This document shows, in pieces, positions 34,705 through 45,650 of a stretch of DNA of 64,000 nt. The stretch's first letter is position 1; each line of letters begins with the position of its first letter. A program made the translations under genes and the position numbers. The notes under the pieces were generated by a model. It had not been told where the DNA came from. It did no database searches and was given only the letters and a program-made list of their open reading frames with translations. The DNA comes from Plumapathes pennacea (lineage: Eukaryota; Cnidaria; Anthozoa; Antipatharia; Myriopathidae), in NCBI GenBank assembly GCA_964036295.1, contig OZ038463.1:20757069-20821068 (forward strand). The letters are read 5' to 3'.

Positions 34705-37700
34705 CTAACGCCTGAAACAGATAGAAAGAAAGACAGCATTAATTCCTGCAAGTGTAACAGCCACTATAATTAAAGTCTGATCACAATTACCTTTTTGTCT
34801 GAGCTCGAACGACTTCCAGTTTTGCTCTCAAGCTCCTGATGTCCTCGACGCTCACTCGTTCCAATGGAAGGTCAGCGTTCTCCCTTTCCTTCACTTGCAC
34901 AGGAGAGCGAGATTTTACTACCATTAATCTTCCATCATGGAGGTTCAGGGTAAACCTGCGAGATAAGATAAACCCACAAAAGTTAGTCATGTGCACGCTA
35001 ATTAATGTTACTGATCATCTACTCGTGCATACATGTTGTCTGTTTTTTTTTTTTTTTGTTTGTTTGTTTGTTTGTTTGTTTGTTTTTTTTTCTTTAGAAT
35101 ATGACTCTTTCAATAGGTCTTTACTTATTTGGTCTTTTAGGTTTTTACTCACATGATTTTAAGATTGATTGGATCTACCCCTTGCGCATATTTGATGCCA
35201 ATGCGTTCGTTCGCAATGACTATGCGCCACTGGCGCCCAAACTTTGCGAATTTGGGGGAACAAACTGCTTGGTTTGGCGTCAAGCCCGCGGGTGTTGTCC
35301 AGGAGAAGATGCACTTCTCCCGAGTTGCCCTTGTCTCCACTTCCAACTTTCCCTGTCGAGAAAATAGTTGGAGATGTTTTCCATGGGGTTCAGTCAGTTC
35401 ATCTGGTAGAAATTGATTCTCTTACTTGTACAACAATAATGTACCGTCTTATTGTGAAAAGCATCTTATCTATTTTCGAACCTTCAATCTCATTTTCTTT
35501 CATCAATATTTTTACTTCTCCCATTTTTCTTTCATATACCTAAGACAGCCACATTTTCTTAATAAAGGAACACGAATTGGATTCATGGAAGGCTTACCGT
35601 TGGGTGAGCACTGGGTAATTTGAACAAGCTGATATTTAAAGTTCAAATGCTCAAAGGTCCAAGTTTCGATTTGATTCGTGCGAAAGAATATCATATAAGA
35701 AAATGGGTACAAACCACATGCTTCTCCCACAGTAACCGGTCCTGCGCCTTTGTCAGCAGACTGGCGTGCCATTCGGCATTCTGCGAGGAGTGATTTTTTT
35801 CTTCCCTTCTTTTATACTGTTTCCCGCATCCCTCTACTGGGCAACTCATCATCACCGCCCCGCACGTGATTGTATGTGAAGAAAAGAACATCCTGAAATA
35901 CGATCTGTCGTTTAGTACTACGTCGTCTTGCACGTTATTTTGCCGTACGCCATGCCCTTTCGTGAACATTCAATGGTACGGTTTTGTCGCGAATTAGTTT
36001 TGTGCTGTTTTCCGCTCATCTTGGAAAATTTAAAAAATATGTAATACATAATAGAGCCATGTTCACACCCACCATCTAATTTGCGCCCACCCTGAACACG
36101 AACTTTACAATAAGCGCCCATACTCAAGTGACATGCACATTTGAATATGAAATTTGACTCAATTCCAACTGCGATCGTTGTGTCTTTCAAAGATAACAAA
36201 TATGGCAAGAACTTTCATTGTAAATCTTTGGCAAACGCTAAATCGCTGAATTTCAATTACAATTGCACATTCCTGACGGTATTTCACAACAATATTTGCA
36301 TACGCATTTTACACGAGGCACAATTCGCTGCATTTTAAAATCTCTAAAACTGCCCGGCAGAACAAAGTCCTGTCTGTTTTCGTAATCGAAAAAGCGTGCT
36401 GGATTCAGTGATCGGGTTGTCTGTTTTCTTCACTGAAACAGCGCTCCCGGGCTGTGAGCTGAAAATCGAAGATTACGCGACTTGGCCGGGGTTAATTTAT
36501 CCGCAAATAGTTACTGTAGCCAGAGTTCCTTTCGGAGGCCTGCATTTCAATGGATTTTAATCGATTGGCTTGAAACTTGGCAAATATGTGAATCAATATG
36601 AAAGCTAAAAGCAGGATGTATCCGATTTTTAATTTTTTTTTCCTTCGAATGATATCTCGTCATTTGCGACGCGCGCAGCTAGAAATATGATCGGCCAACT
36701 TTAGAAGTCAAAAACTTTGCATATGAACAATATATCAAAATTCGGAGACACATTTTTTTCTTTATTGTACCAACATTAGGCTGAAGCAATAAATAATCAA
36801 ATCGGGTATAGTTCGAGTGACATTGGCTTTTTGAATGAGCAATAAATAATCAAATCGGGTATAGTCCGAGTGACATTAGGCTTTTTGAATGTGGCACAGT
36901 CAAATTTAACTCGGAAGCCGATAACTTTCTTTCTTTGGAAAATTAAAAAAATCTATGATTGTTGACCTTTCAGAAAATCTATACTTTAATGGTAGTTGAA
37001 TGTAACGCTAGCGCGAAAAACGAGTTTGAACGCATGTTGTTACCGAACCTTAAAATAATTGTGGCGGCTTTCTCTCGCGATGAATATTTTTGTTACATTT
37101 TATTTGAACTATTAGAAAATCCCTAATTTGGAGAATGGGATATTAAACGCTAAAGAGCCCGACCTCCGGAACATTTTGACCCTGATTTTTCCCGAGCAAA
37201 ACCTTTCAAATATGCTTGCTTACGAGAGCTCTAGCTTTTAGTAATTTTACTCAAGTATACAGACTGACAAATTTATGCATTGGATGACTTGACTCACCTT
37301 TTTACCGAATCCCCACAACCAAACAAACATGGGATTAATCTGCTTTGACAGTCCGTTTTCTTGTGGTTGTCAAGGTCCCGGCGGAGGACCCGCTCACCAC
37401 ACTCGCAGGCCTGAATGGCCATCTGGCATTCCTGCTGGTGCCTTTCCTCTTCTTCTCGAGGGAACTCGGCTGCGCACCGACCGCACTTTGCCGGGATTTT
37501 TCTGCAGTCGGCAACGTGTTCGGCTGCATTGCCAAGGGGGAAAACAGATGCGCAAGATTTGCATTTCCCTTCCACCGTCTTCATCATTCTGTCAACAAAT
37601 CTGTTCTTGCAGATGAGGGCAATCTCGGTTCTGCATTTCTGGCATCTCGAATTTGAGTTTGTCCTTGCCGTCTCGATGCACGGCTTGCAGAACGTGTGTC

Positions 37701-37951
37701 CGCAAGGGGCACACGAGTGTGCGTCAACCATTGGTTTGTAGCTGGTTAAAACAGAATTGTAGTCAATAAATGAATTGGGTTTAAGTTTACGACTCAAATT
37801 TGTCTATGGAAGATTAAAAAAGCGAATATTAGCACATGGCAGAGCTGCTGTGATTGAGCAAGTTTCCTTACCATATTTCGCATTCGAAATCCTTTGTTTT
37901 TTCTTCGTCGTACTGGACGTGATCAAAGATCTTACTTGTCAAAGAGTCCAT
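34705..37951 (-). CDS. RING / TRAF-type zinc finger / MATH-like protein, 6 exons, 357 aa
   Basis: Exons: 37951-37872 (ATG; donor ATATG|GTAAGG), 37741-37298 (donor AAAAG|GTGAGT), 35892-35715 (acceptor GTATTTCAG), 35352-35153 (acceptor CTCGACAG, donor AT|GTGAGT), 34955-34791 (acceptor TCTCGCAG), 34711-34705 (RR-stop). All phases agree (1,074 nt). The RING finger is C24EIC27, C40GH42TFC45KPC48, C60QKC63, split by intron 1, with TGC rebuilt across it. TRAF-type zinc fingers follow (residues about 75-215), including CKSCASVFPLGN..H..DC, IPCLFGCG and MSCPVEGCGKQYKRRE. The C-terminal third resembles a MATH/TRAF-C fold (CIFSWTT, SPKFAKFGRQWRIVI) and ends in a basic helix. RING plus TRAF fingers indicate a ubiquitin ligase or signalling adaptor of the TRAF type, probably cytoplasmic. 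The last exon codes two residues only, so an alternative 3' end is possible. Confidence 0.8.
36785..36895 (+). repeat. Two-copy tandem repeat of ~57 bp
   Basis: GCAATAAATAATCAAATCGG followed by GTATAG(T/C)(T/C)CGAGTGACATT and GGCTTTTTGAAT occurs twice in tandem, within intron 2 of the TRAF-like gene. Confidence 0.9.
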
Positions 37952-39542
37952 GATTTTCAAAATCGAAATACAACAGAAAGAGCTAGAGCGCGAGTCGTCG
38001 TTTGATCGTCGAGTGATATGATACCTCTCTTGACATTTGACACAGTAATTTAATGAATAAGGATGTAGCACATACGTCATTTCCTACAGGCACCGAAGGC
38101 CGCAAAACGGAAATCAAGACTTGAGATATACATCAGTGTAATCAATATCTGTTTTATGTCCTAAGCCATTGACAGACTTAAGAAAGCCATGGCCGCCTTT
38201 ACGTCACTTTACCTGGATTATGTTTGATATTTGATTCATTTTAAATTTAATTCAGAATTTAATTCATCTCGTTCCCAGGCTCTTTTCTTAACCCCAGGGT
38301 AGGGAAAAGAGCCAGGGAACGAGATTGAATTTCATTAGTTTTGTGTCCGGTTTCCCTAGTGGTTGCGGTTTCACATGACAAACCATTCGGCATATGGTTT
38401 TAACAGCAGATGTTTCACTTTCAATGTGAGCCTAGTGGCGTATACCGCTGACATTTCCCTGCAGGGATAAAAGACAAAAAGTGATCTAAAACAAAATGTC
38501 CGCACTTTTTTATAACAATCAAATTAACAATTCTGAAAACATAGTAGAGTTTCAATAGCAAACCATTTCCGAAAAAAAAAAACCTAATAATTTTCCTGAG
38601 TACCTGAGACAACCCTCCCTCCGAAACAACTTTACCGAGCGTTTATATGGAAAAATGTTTCCCCGGGTAAACCTGGTCAAAACTGCCACTCGCGATTTGG
38701 AGACTGGGAAGAATGATTAAACCTACTCAGTTTATAAAGGCAAAGGATGACGGACCGAAGGAATATTGTCCTATCGTTGCTTGATGTACTCTTGTAGTTT
38801 CGATTATGGCATAAATTGTGACCTAGGAATGACGCGATAGCACAATCAGGTTTGCCTATCAAACGTTGATCCTCCTCTACTCGTTCTAGATGGTTGTGGT
38901 TTGAGTTACATCTAGACTGTTCGGGTGGCTTGTAGATGGAGAGAAATATTACATCATTTTGTCCCACCTTGGACTCCATAGCAATAGCTTCTAGTACATC
39001 GGTATTTGTATTGTTATATTCTATATTCTATTTGTATTTGCATTGTTATATTCCTTATATTCAACTTCTTGGGCGTGGAGCTAAAAACCATAGTATAAAC
39101 GTATTCACGAATACTAAAACAAATGTCTTGAATCCTAATATATATATTCGCTATAGTGTAAACGGAGGCCAACATATACATCTCATATATACATTTTTTT
39201 TCCTAAGGACTGGCAATAAGAATATATTTCTTGGTATATACTTGGAAAAGGAAAATGACGGTAGTTTCTTCTCAAAATAGAGCATGGAGCATGGGCATCT
39301 CTCGAAAAATAGAGAGATCCACTTTGAGAAAAATGACCTAGTACAGAAAACGCAAAGTTCGGTATTTTCAAATCTATTTATAAGACTAATAAATACTATA
39401 GGTGTGTCGGACGCATTCCCAGAACTTCAAAACTCAAATATGGCACCTAAAAACGTCTCATTTAAACTATTGTCGCTTAATGATTGAGGGATTCGTTCTT
39501 TGGAAAAACTGAAGGCTTTGTTTAGGAATTTGCATAGACATC
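37952..39542. other. No gene supported; one hairpin
   Basis: A hairpin at about 38262-38326 (CTCGTTCCCAGGCTCTTTTC pairing with GAAAAGAGCCAGGGAACGAG) is the only clear structure. AT-rich short ORFs otherwise. Confidence 0.6.
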
Positions 39543-39740
39543 ATGGCGGTCGGTCACGCGGTTGAAGCGCTCGAAGAAAATGATGTTTCTCATGCGGCTG
39601 ACGCCGACCAATTTCCGTGTTCTAGCACTCCATCGATAAAGAACCTAACTGTGAAAGGGCTTAAAGAAGGACTGAAGCGAATGGGCCTCTCAACTCAGGG
39701 AAATAAGCCAGAATTGATCGAGCGATTGCTTCAAGCTTGA
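39543..39740 (+). CDS. SAP-domain micro-protein, 65 aa
   Basis: ATG at 39543 in the context CATCATGGCGG; TGA at 39738-39740. Residues about 31-65 are a SAP motif (IKNLTVKGLKEGLKRMGLST then GNKPELIERLLQA), with the expected helix, Gly-Leu turn and second helix. SAP domains bind AT-rich DNA in chromatin and repair proteins. The N-terminus is acidic. The stop lies exactly where a 5'-truncated LINE begins, so the original gene may have been longer. Confidence 0.6.
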   Translation: MAVGHAVEALEENDVSHAADADQFPCSSTPSIKNLTVKGLKEGLKRMGLSTQGNKPELIERLLQA

Positions 39741-41414
39741 CACAATAATAGCCCCATCTCTTACTTTTTTATTTAACCTTTCTATTAGAACTATGACCTT
39801 CCCAAATGATTGGAAAATTGCTAGAGTGACACCATTATACAAAGATGATAAGAAGTGCATTCCAGATAATTATCGACCTACTTCAGTTCTGCCAGCTGTC
39901 ACTAAGCTCATAGAAAGGATTATCTTTAACCAACTTTACAGTTATCTTACAGAACATGGCATACTTACAGATTCACAATCAGGCTTCCGACCCTTACATT
40001 CCACATTGACGGCTCTACTAGATGCCACAAATGACTTGTACCAAAATATAGATAAGGGTCTTCTAAACGGAGTTATTTTTCTGGACCTAAAAAAGGCCTT
40101 TGACTCCATGGACCACAAAATTCTTTAGGTAAACTGAAACTTTATGGTGTCGACCAAGCAAGCCTAAACTGGTTTGCTTCATACCTTACAGAACGAAAAC
40201 AAAAAACTTTTGTTGATGGTGTGCTGTCAGATAGCTGTACAATAAAATGTGGAATACCCCAAGGTTCTATCCTTGGTCCGCTACTCTTTATAATCTATAT
40301 AAATGACCTTCCAAATTGTGATCTCTACTCTAAAGTACGGATGTATGCAGATGATACTAGCTTAACTATCACAAACTCTGACGAGAAAATACTAGAACAA
40401 CAGATGAATCATGACCTATGCAAAGTACATACATGGCTAAAAGCAAATAAACTGAGCCTGAATGTGGTCAAGACAAAATATATGATAATAGCTAGTCAAT
40501 ATAAGATAAAGCATCTTGAGCATCAGTTTCAAGTACTGGTAGATCACAAACCCCTGCTAAGGGAAGCAACATATAATTATCTAGGAGTTGAGATAGACCA
40601 ATCATTAACTTGGAAGGAGCAACTAGACAAAATTTTAAAGAAAGCATCAGGAGGGATTGGAGCTCTAAGGCGTGTCAGACATCTTGTACCATATGATACA
40701 TTACTCACGATGTACAGCTCTCTTGTACTACCATATTTCGATTACTGTAGTTCAGTATGGGGAAGCTGTGCGAAAGGGATGGCTGACAAACTACAAACCC
40801 TCCAAATCAGAGCTGCCAGGGTGGTGACCCTCTCAAATTATGATAGGCGGTCAGTTGACATACTGGATGAACTTAAGTGGGATAATCTTGGGACACGAAG
40901 GTCAAAACAGTTAGCTATATTAATGTACAAGTCAATTAATGAAATTGTACCAAACTATTTGACCCAAATCTTTGATAGTACAAACTCTGTACATTGCTAT
41001 AATTTAAGAAACTCGTCATATAACATATTTGTACCAAGACCACACACTGAAGCAGGGAAACATAGCTTCCATTATAGAGGGGCGGTTCTCTGGAATAACC
41101 TATCGAATGACCTTAGAAGTCAGACAAATTTAAGATCCTTTTTAAATCTTTTATAACCATTTTAGTCTTCATAGTTTTTAATAGGACAATAACTCTAGGG
41201 GAACTTTTATACTAGGATATAATGTATTTTTTAGAATTTAAATGATTGTATGTAATACATTTTTAGCGTTTTGAAATATTTGCAATTATTATAATCATTA
41301 TTATTATTATTATCATTATTATTATTTATTATTATCAATTAGTATAGGTTATACGGATTTCTAGAAGAGCATTTGTATGAGAGAAATACCGTGTTGAAAT
41401 AAAGATTGATTGAT
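39737..41414 (+). mobile_element. 5'-truncated LINE (CR1/L2-like)
   Basis: Begins inside the reverse-transcriptase domain. The 3' end has a conserved-looking tail with (ATT)n at about 41288-41340 and AAATAAAGATTGATTGATG, a short 3' repeat typical of CR1/L2-type elements rather than a long poly-A. No target duplication is seen. Confidence 0.8.
39744..41156 (+). pseudogene. LINE reverse transcriptase, frameshifted
   Basis: Motifs in order: FPNDWKIARVTPLYKDDKK, NYRPTSVLP, SQSGFRPLHST, FLDLKKAFDSMDH, then a one-base loss near 40127. The frame then continues GKLKLYGVD, GIPQGSILGPLLFIIYINDL, MYADDTSL (catalytic YADD at 40344-40355), YLGVEID and the C-terminal L-x-x-RR...LMYKSIN region. Endonuclease and ORF1 are missing. 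Only one frameshift in about 1.4 kb indicates a fairly young copy. Confidence 0.88.
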
Positions 41415-41529
41415 GTTTACGTGGCTATTCTTTTGCATGGTTCTGAATATAGTATAGGGAGCGCTTATCCTTGTAAAAAAAACTTAGAGTTCGACCTGAA
41501 ATCTTCTAAAATATAAAAAGGGGCGCAAC

Positions 41530-41935
41530 ATTATATTAGAAGCAATAGTGCAAGATCATCCCTTTTTCTTTTTGTTCACCTATATGCCCCAAACAAAACA
41601 AACGAACAGTCACCTTTCTTGGATGGAATTCAAGAAGAACTAGACAAAATGGTTACAGCCATTGACTGTAACATTGTTACGGGTGGTAATGTTAACGTTA
41701 TTTTCGATCCTGATTTTCACGGAAACGGCGGTAGTCCCAGCATAAAAGAATCGGTGAAGCAAATTGAAAGTATCTGTTCAATGTACTATTTAGTCGATAT
41801 ATGGAGAATTATAAATTGTGAGACGCAAACGTTTTACATGGAAGCAGAAAACACCCGTGATTCAAAGAAGACTCTATTTCTGGCTAATAGCCAAGGAAGT
41901 AGGGTACTGTTTGTCTTTCACTGATTCTAGTGCAA
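41530..41935 (+). pseudogene. LINE endonuclease fragment (second family)
   Basis: Encodes HLYAPNKTNEQ, then IVTGGNVNVIFDPD, then YLVDIWRI, the APE-type endonuclease signature (Y-A-P-N, G-x-F/N-N). The asparagine is kept but the usual GGDFN aspartate reads GGNVN. A further frame change lies near 41568. There is no reverse transcriptase behind it, so it is unrelated to the preceding LINE. Confidence 0.7.
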
Positions 41936-42214
41936 TAAATTGATGCGCTTGTCTCTTGCTTTATTTAGTCAAACGTACTATCCGCACGCTATTGTGTGAT
42001 TTCCCGGGATAGCGTATGATTTTATTAGGAATGCGTTGCCGAGGACATTGCACGGCAAATGGAAGAAAGCACAGGGCGAAAATCGTTCCAAAAGAAAAAA
42101 ATATATATCTAAAATTGGTATGAAATAGGGTATACATTTTGGAGTCAGGTCTGACAATAGGTTAGACATTTTTGGAGTAGGGTCTGAAATGGGGTATAGC
42201 AAATCAGATATCTT
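41936..42214. other. Short unassigned gap between LINE fragments
   Basis: Includes TTTTGGAGT...GGTCTGA tandem-like phrases at 42135-42200. Nothing coding. Confidence 0.4.
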
Positions 42215-43530
42215 GATTGATTTATTGATTTATTCGCCACAAACACCTTACAATTTTACAGAACATGAAATTTACTAGTGGCAAGGGAACCCAAGAGAAT
42301 CCACGGGGTTTTTAATTAATGGGCTCCCTCAATACTATTATTAAGTTTCTAAATAATATGTAAAGGCAGGACTGAACATTTCATTACTATAATTAGAGTT
42401 ATAATATAAAAAATGTGCGAGGCACAAAACACACACAAAACAAAAATGAAAAGCATGCAACAACAAAAACAGCAAACGAGGAAGAAAGGTATCTTAAATG
42501 TTCACGATAGAAGGAATTTTTTCAGTTTGGCGGTGAATAAAGCAATATTAGGAGCATCTTGAATTTCATAAGTTAGAGAATTAAAGAATTTAGGGCCTTG
42601 AAAACGAATTGAAAATTTCATTATATTTGTCCTGCAATGGGGCAAATAGAAGGAGTTAGAGCTTCTTGTTTTATAGTAACATATTTGACGATTTAGTAGA
42701 TACCTGTTGGCGAAACTTTCGGGAAGTAGACCTGCTTTATACAGATACATAAATCTACCAATTTTGTTGCAGACGAGAAATATCATCGGTTCACCACATT
42801 TTTTCGAGCGCTCTCCCCAACCACCCGCCCCACTCCCAAGTTATATATTATTAGTTTTTATTCCACGTACACGCCGATCCCTCCTCCGTTTCTAACATGC
42901 ACAATTTCTTATTACAGTCATATTTGCTAAAGTTTCCAGAGAGGAAAGAGCGATGAGATTTGGGTGACGCCGGGATAGATTTTGCTAAATTCGTCCCTAT
43001 ATTTGTAAAATAATCACAGAAATGATTTGCAATTTGGGTAGGATTAAATATTTCTCGATCATTAATGCTGAAAGGTCGTTGGTAAATTATTCTTGCTGTT
43101 TTGCGTGTTAATGACTTCATTGAGCAACCTCCAAATGGCCTTTGCATTAGATTTGTAATCATTTAACTTTTTTTCACAATACAAACGTTTAGCAATACGT
43201 AACGAGTGTGTCAGTTTATTTTTATATTTCTTGAAAGTTGCTCACAATGAAGAGTAGGGATACTGAGGAAACCCTTATATAAAATATTTTTCCTCAGTCT
43301 TTATAGACTTAAGAAACCCTTAGTTAGCCAAGGTTTGTTCACAGTACTCTTCCTAAGTTTAACCTTTTTCAAAGGAAAGCAGTTATTGTAAATTTCAGTG
43401 TATTCACGTAGAAAACTCTCATAGGCGCTGTTTGGGTCATTACATCTTGGTCTGAAATACGGTAAGTGTTTTCGAAAAACAAGGTTTCCATTGACCACTT
43501 TTAACATCACTTCAAACTTTATCATTTTGA
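42215..43530 (-). mobile_element. Internally deleted LINE, minus strand
   Basis: Three pieces in order on the minus strand. At 43525-43301 is the endonuclease-RT linker (YESFLREYTEIYNNCFPLKK, NKPWLTKG). At 43162-42851 is a further linker (QRPFSINDREIFNPTQIANH, FCDYFTNIG). At 42786-42502 is the extreme C-terminus (SIRFQGPKFFNSLTYEI, LFTAKLKKFLLS). The whole catalytic RT core is missing. The 3' end carries AATAAATCAATCAAG on the minus strand (near 42214-42228), again a CR1/L2-like tail. Its upper end abuts the ISXO2-like gene. Confidence 0.75.
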
Positions 43531-43555
43531 CTTTGTTTAATTTTCAATCAGTAGT

Positions 43556-44711
43556 CTACAATGGGTAATAATTGGGCAGGACACCCAAAACGTTCTCGAA
43601 ATCGTTGTCCATTCCTCTCCAATCTCTCCACATCTGCTCATTGAGAAAATCTTGAAGATCTTCTGCCCTGACTCCTCTCTCTCTCTTCACGTAGTACTTT
43701 AGTCTGTTCCAGGCCGACTCAACCTCTTGGGTATGGATTCCTGTGTGGGGGTCAACAAAGTGGTCCGCGTGTACGACAACTTGGTGAACTTGCACGTTTG
43801 GTATGTGGCGCTGCAGGTTCATGTACGCGCCCCAGTCGTCAGTGTGGACTTCTGAGTTGGGCAAAAGTACTTGTCGGAGGATCGCGCCAAGCGTCCGTCT
43901 GTCCCTTCGTGGTACCACTTGAAAGTAGCCTCTACAGGGAGTATGTTCAGTGGATATGACACCAAACACCCAACGCCCGTTTCTTGCCCGCCGTCCTCTC
44001 TGATACTGAAATAAATACACGCGTCGCAGTCAGTTACGGTTCATGAAGTCATTCATTCTGCACTTATTCAGTTACTGCGTTCATGCAGTTACAATTCTGC
44101 ATTCATTAAACCAAACATGACATTTCAAAGAGCATATAAACATTATCATGCGTAATTACCTTCGACTTATGCTTGAATTGACTTTCGTCACACTTCACCA
44201 CAAACGTTGGCCCTCCAAAAGGAATTATTGGTCGGTCCTGAAGGTCTCTTCCGCAGTAATACCTCAGCAAAGCGTACACATTACCAACGCAGTTCTTTGT
44301 TATGCTCAACATCCTTGCTGTAGTTGTCCGCAGCTCACGCATGCTCCAAAGATAAATTATCGTCAGGAGTTTCCCCAACGAAGTTCGCGGAAATTCGTTA
44401 AAGAAACTGCCCGTTCGAAGAGTTTTCTTACGGCGACATCCGGGGCATCTCCTATAAACAAACATGCAGCATAATTGTGAACTAAAAGAAAAACTTTTCA
44501 CTTCTCAACGAACGGAGTCATGATGGAAACTAGTGAATGTACCCTACCATTGGTAGCCGTCCACGTGTTCGATGTTCCGTGGTGTTAAAGCCATATCTAC
44601 CTGACAAGGCACACATCTCAACTGGCGGGCCAGAAGATCTCGTGCTTGTAGCCAGTTAATCAATGGTAAAGTTGGGCCGTTTGCTAAAAGAGTGACGTCT
44701 TGAAGGTTCAT
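43556..44711 (-). CDS. ISXO2/Merlin-type DDE transposase, 3 exons, 301 aa, intact
   Basis: Exons 44711-44548 (donor CAATG|GTAGGG), 44451-44160 (acceptor TTTATAG, donor AAG|GTAATT) and 44005-43556 (acceptor TTTCAG). TG + G rebuilds Trp and the last junction is phase 0. The N-terminus has a zinc-ribbon-like pair, CVPC (33-36) and CPGC (57-60), as in IS1595/Merlin transposases. The catalytic domain follows: D143 in VKCDESQFKHKSK, D208 in VHTDDWGAY, E248 in TQEVESAWNRLKYY, with RRARNGRWVFGVI between. All three acidic residues and their local motifs are present with no stop or frameshift. The introns (96 and 154 bp) and tidy frame fit either an active element with introns or a domesticated gene. 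Terminal inverted repeats were not found. A broken LINE abuts the 3' end, and a divergent 18-exon gene starts 940 bp upstream. Confidence 0.88.
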
Positions 44712-45650
44712 TTCGACTAAGAGTTTTAAATGGACAACTTGAGGCGAAAAGAAGTGTAATGGTGATACCTCTCTGTGGGGTGGGGCGCTAATTAGATTCT
44801 GATATCTTCATTGAATTGCTACGGCTATGTAGCGCGTTTTTCTCATCCTTTGTTTGGTGCCCTATAAAAGAACTCATTTACGCATATTCAAGTTAATAGT
44901 CATTGCAATAACACGCGCGCGATCGTACATGCAAGGAATACCCAATTTTATTCGTGTTAGTCTTATTATTAGAGTTACAAAATTCCATTTGTTTCATTGT
45001 GCCATATTCAAATGTGGAATTTTACAAACTTTTTATGCGGCAATCTTTACAAGGCGCGGGTGTGGTACATTATTAAAGCATCGTCTCTCAGACCCCACGT
45101 GCGAGGAACGTCAAAGCGGTCAGTAGCCCTTTCACTCCCAAGAGTGATCAACTTCAATTTTCTCTTTCAGTCTCTTAACAGAAATATATCACACAGTATG
45201 GAGAACTTTGCTTTTCATACCTTGCTCATGTTACAGCAGATTGAACTATCAATTCTCACCACATCACTCATATATTTTCCTCTTAAAAGGTTGGGAGAAT
45301 ATGCATTTTGATCCTGGGAGTGAAAGGGGTAGAAGAAAGTGCCCGAGTTCATTGTAATGATTGCATAAAAAAAATCTTCTGCTTTGCATCTTCGTAGTTT
45401 GACAGACTCTGTCACACCTCTGACCCAACTATTTGTCAAGGTTGCGGCATGTTTGACCGGCAACTTTAAAGGCTGCTTTATATTGAAAGTTGTGATCTGT
45501 CAAGCTTGGCTGAGTGCCTGTGAAACTGATTTTTCCAAACAATAAACGACCAGAACACCGGAAATGCATCATCTCTGCGGTGGGGCGCGCTCAATAACAG
45601 ATTTCACAAACCACACCTCGTTCAGTTATCCAGTTTTCATTAGTTAAAAA
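44712..45650. other. Divergent intergenic region
   Basis: Lies between the starts of the ISXO2-like gene (-) and the 18-exon gene (+). It contains a short TIR element (45126-45331) and otherwise no structure. Confidence 0.5.
45126..45331. mobile_element. Short MITE with CCCTTTCACTCCCA inverted ends
   Basis: Left CCCTTTCACTCCCAAGAGTG..., right ...CTGGGAGTGAAAGGG, both next to TA, as expected for a TA-targeting (Tc1/mariner-type) non-autonomous element. About 206 bp, no coding sequence. Confidence 0.6.

Noticed and set aside
35101-35543. Three overlapping plus-strand ORFs (88, 87, 99 aa)
   Set aside because: They are shadows of the MATH-like exon of the minus-strand TRAF-like gene, which has splice sites and domain support.
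35512-35700. Possible extra exon (minus; ...QLVQITQCSPNG|GTAAGC)
   Set aside because: Its phase does not fit between the exon ending at 35715 (phase 0) and the exon starting at 35352 (phase 0), whereas those two join directly.
37329-37741. Plus-strand ORFs of 95-108 aa
   Set aside because: They are shadows of the RING/TRAF-finger exon on the minus strand.
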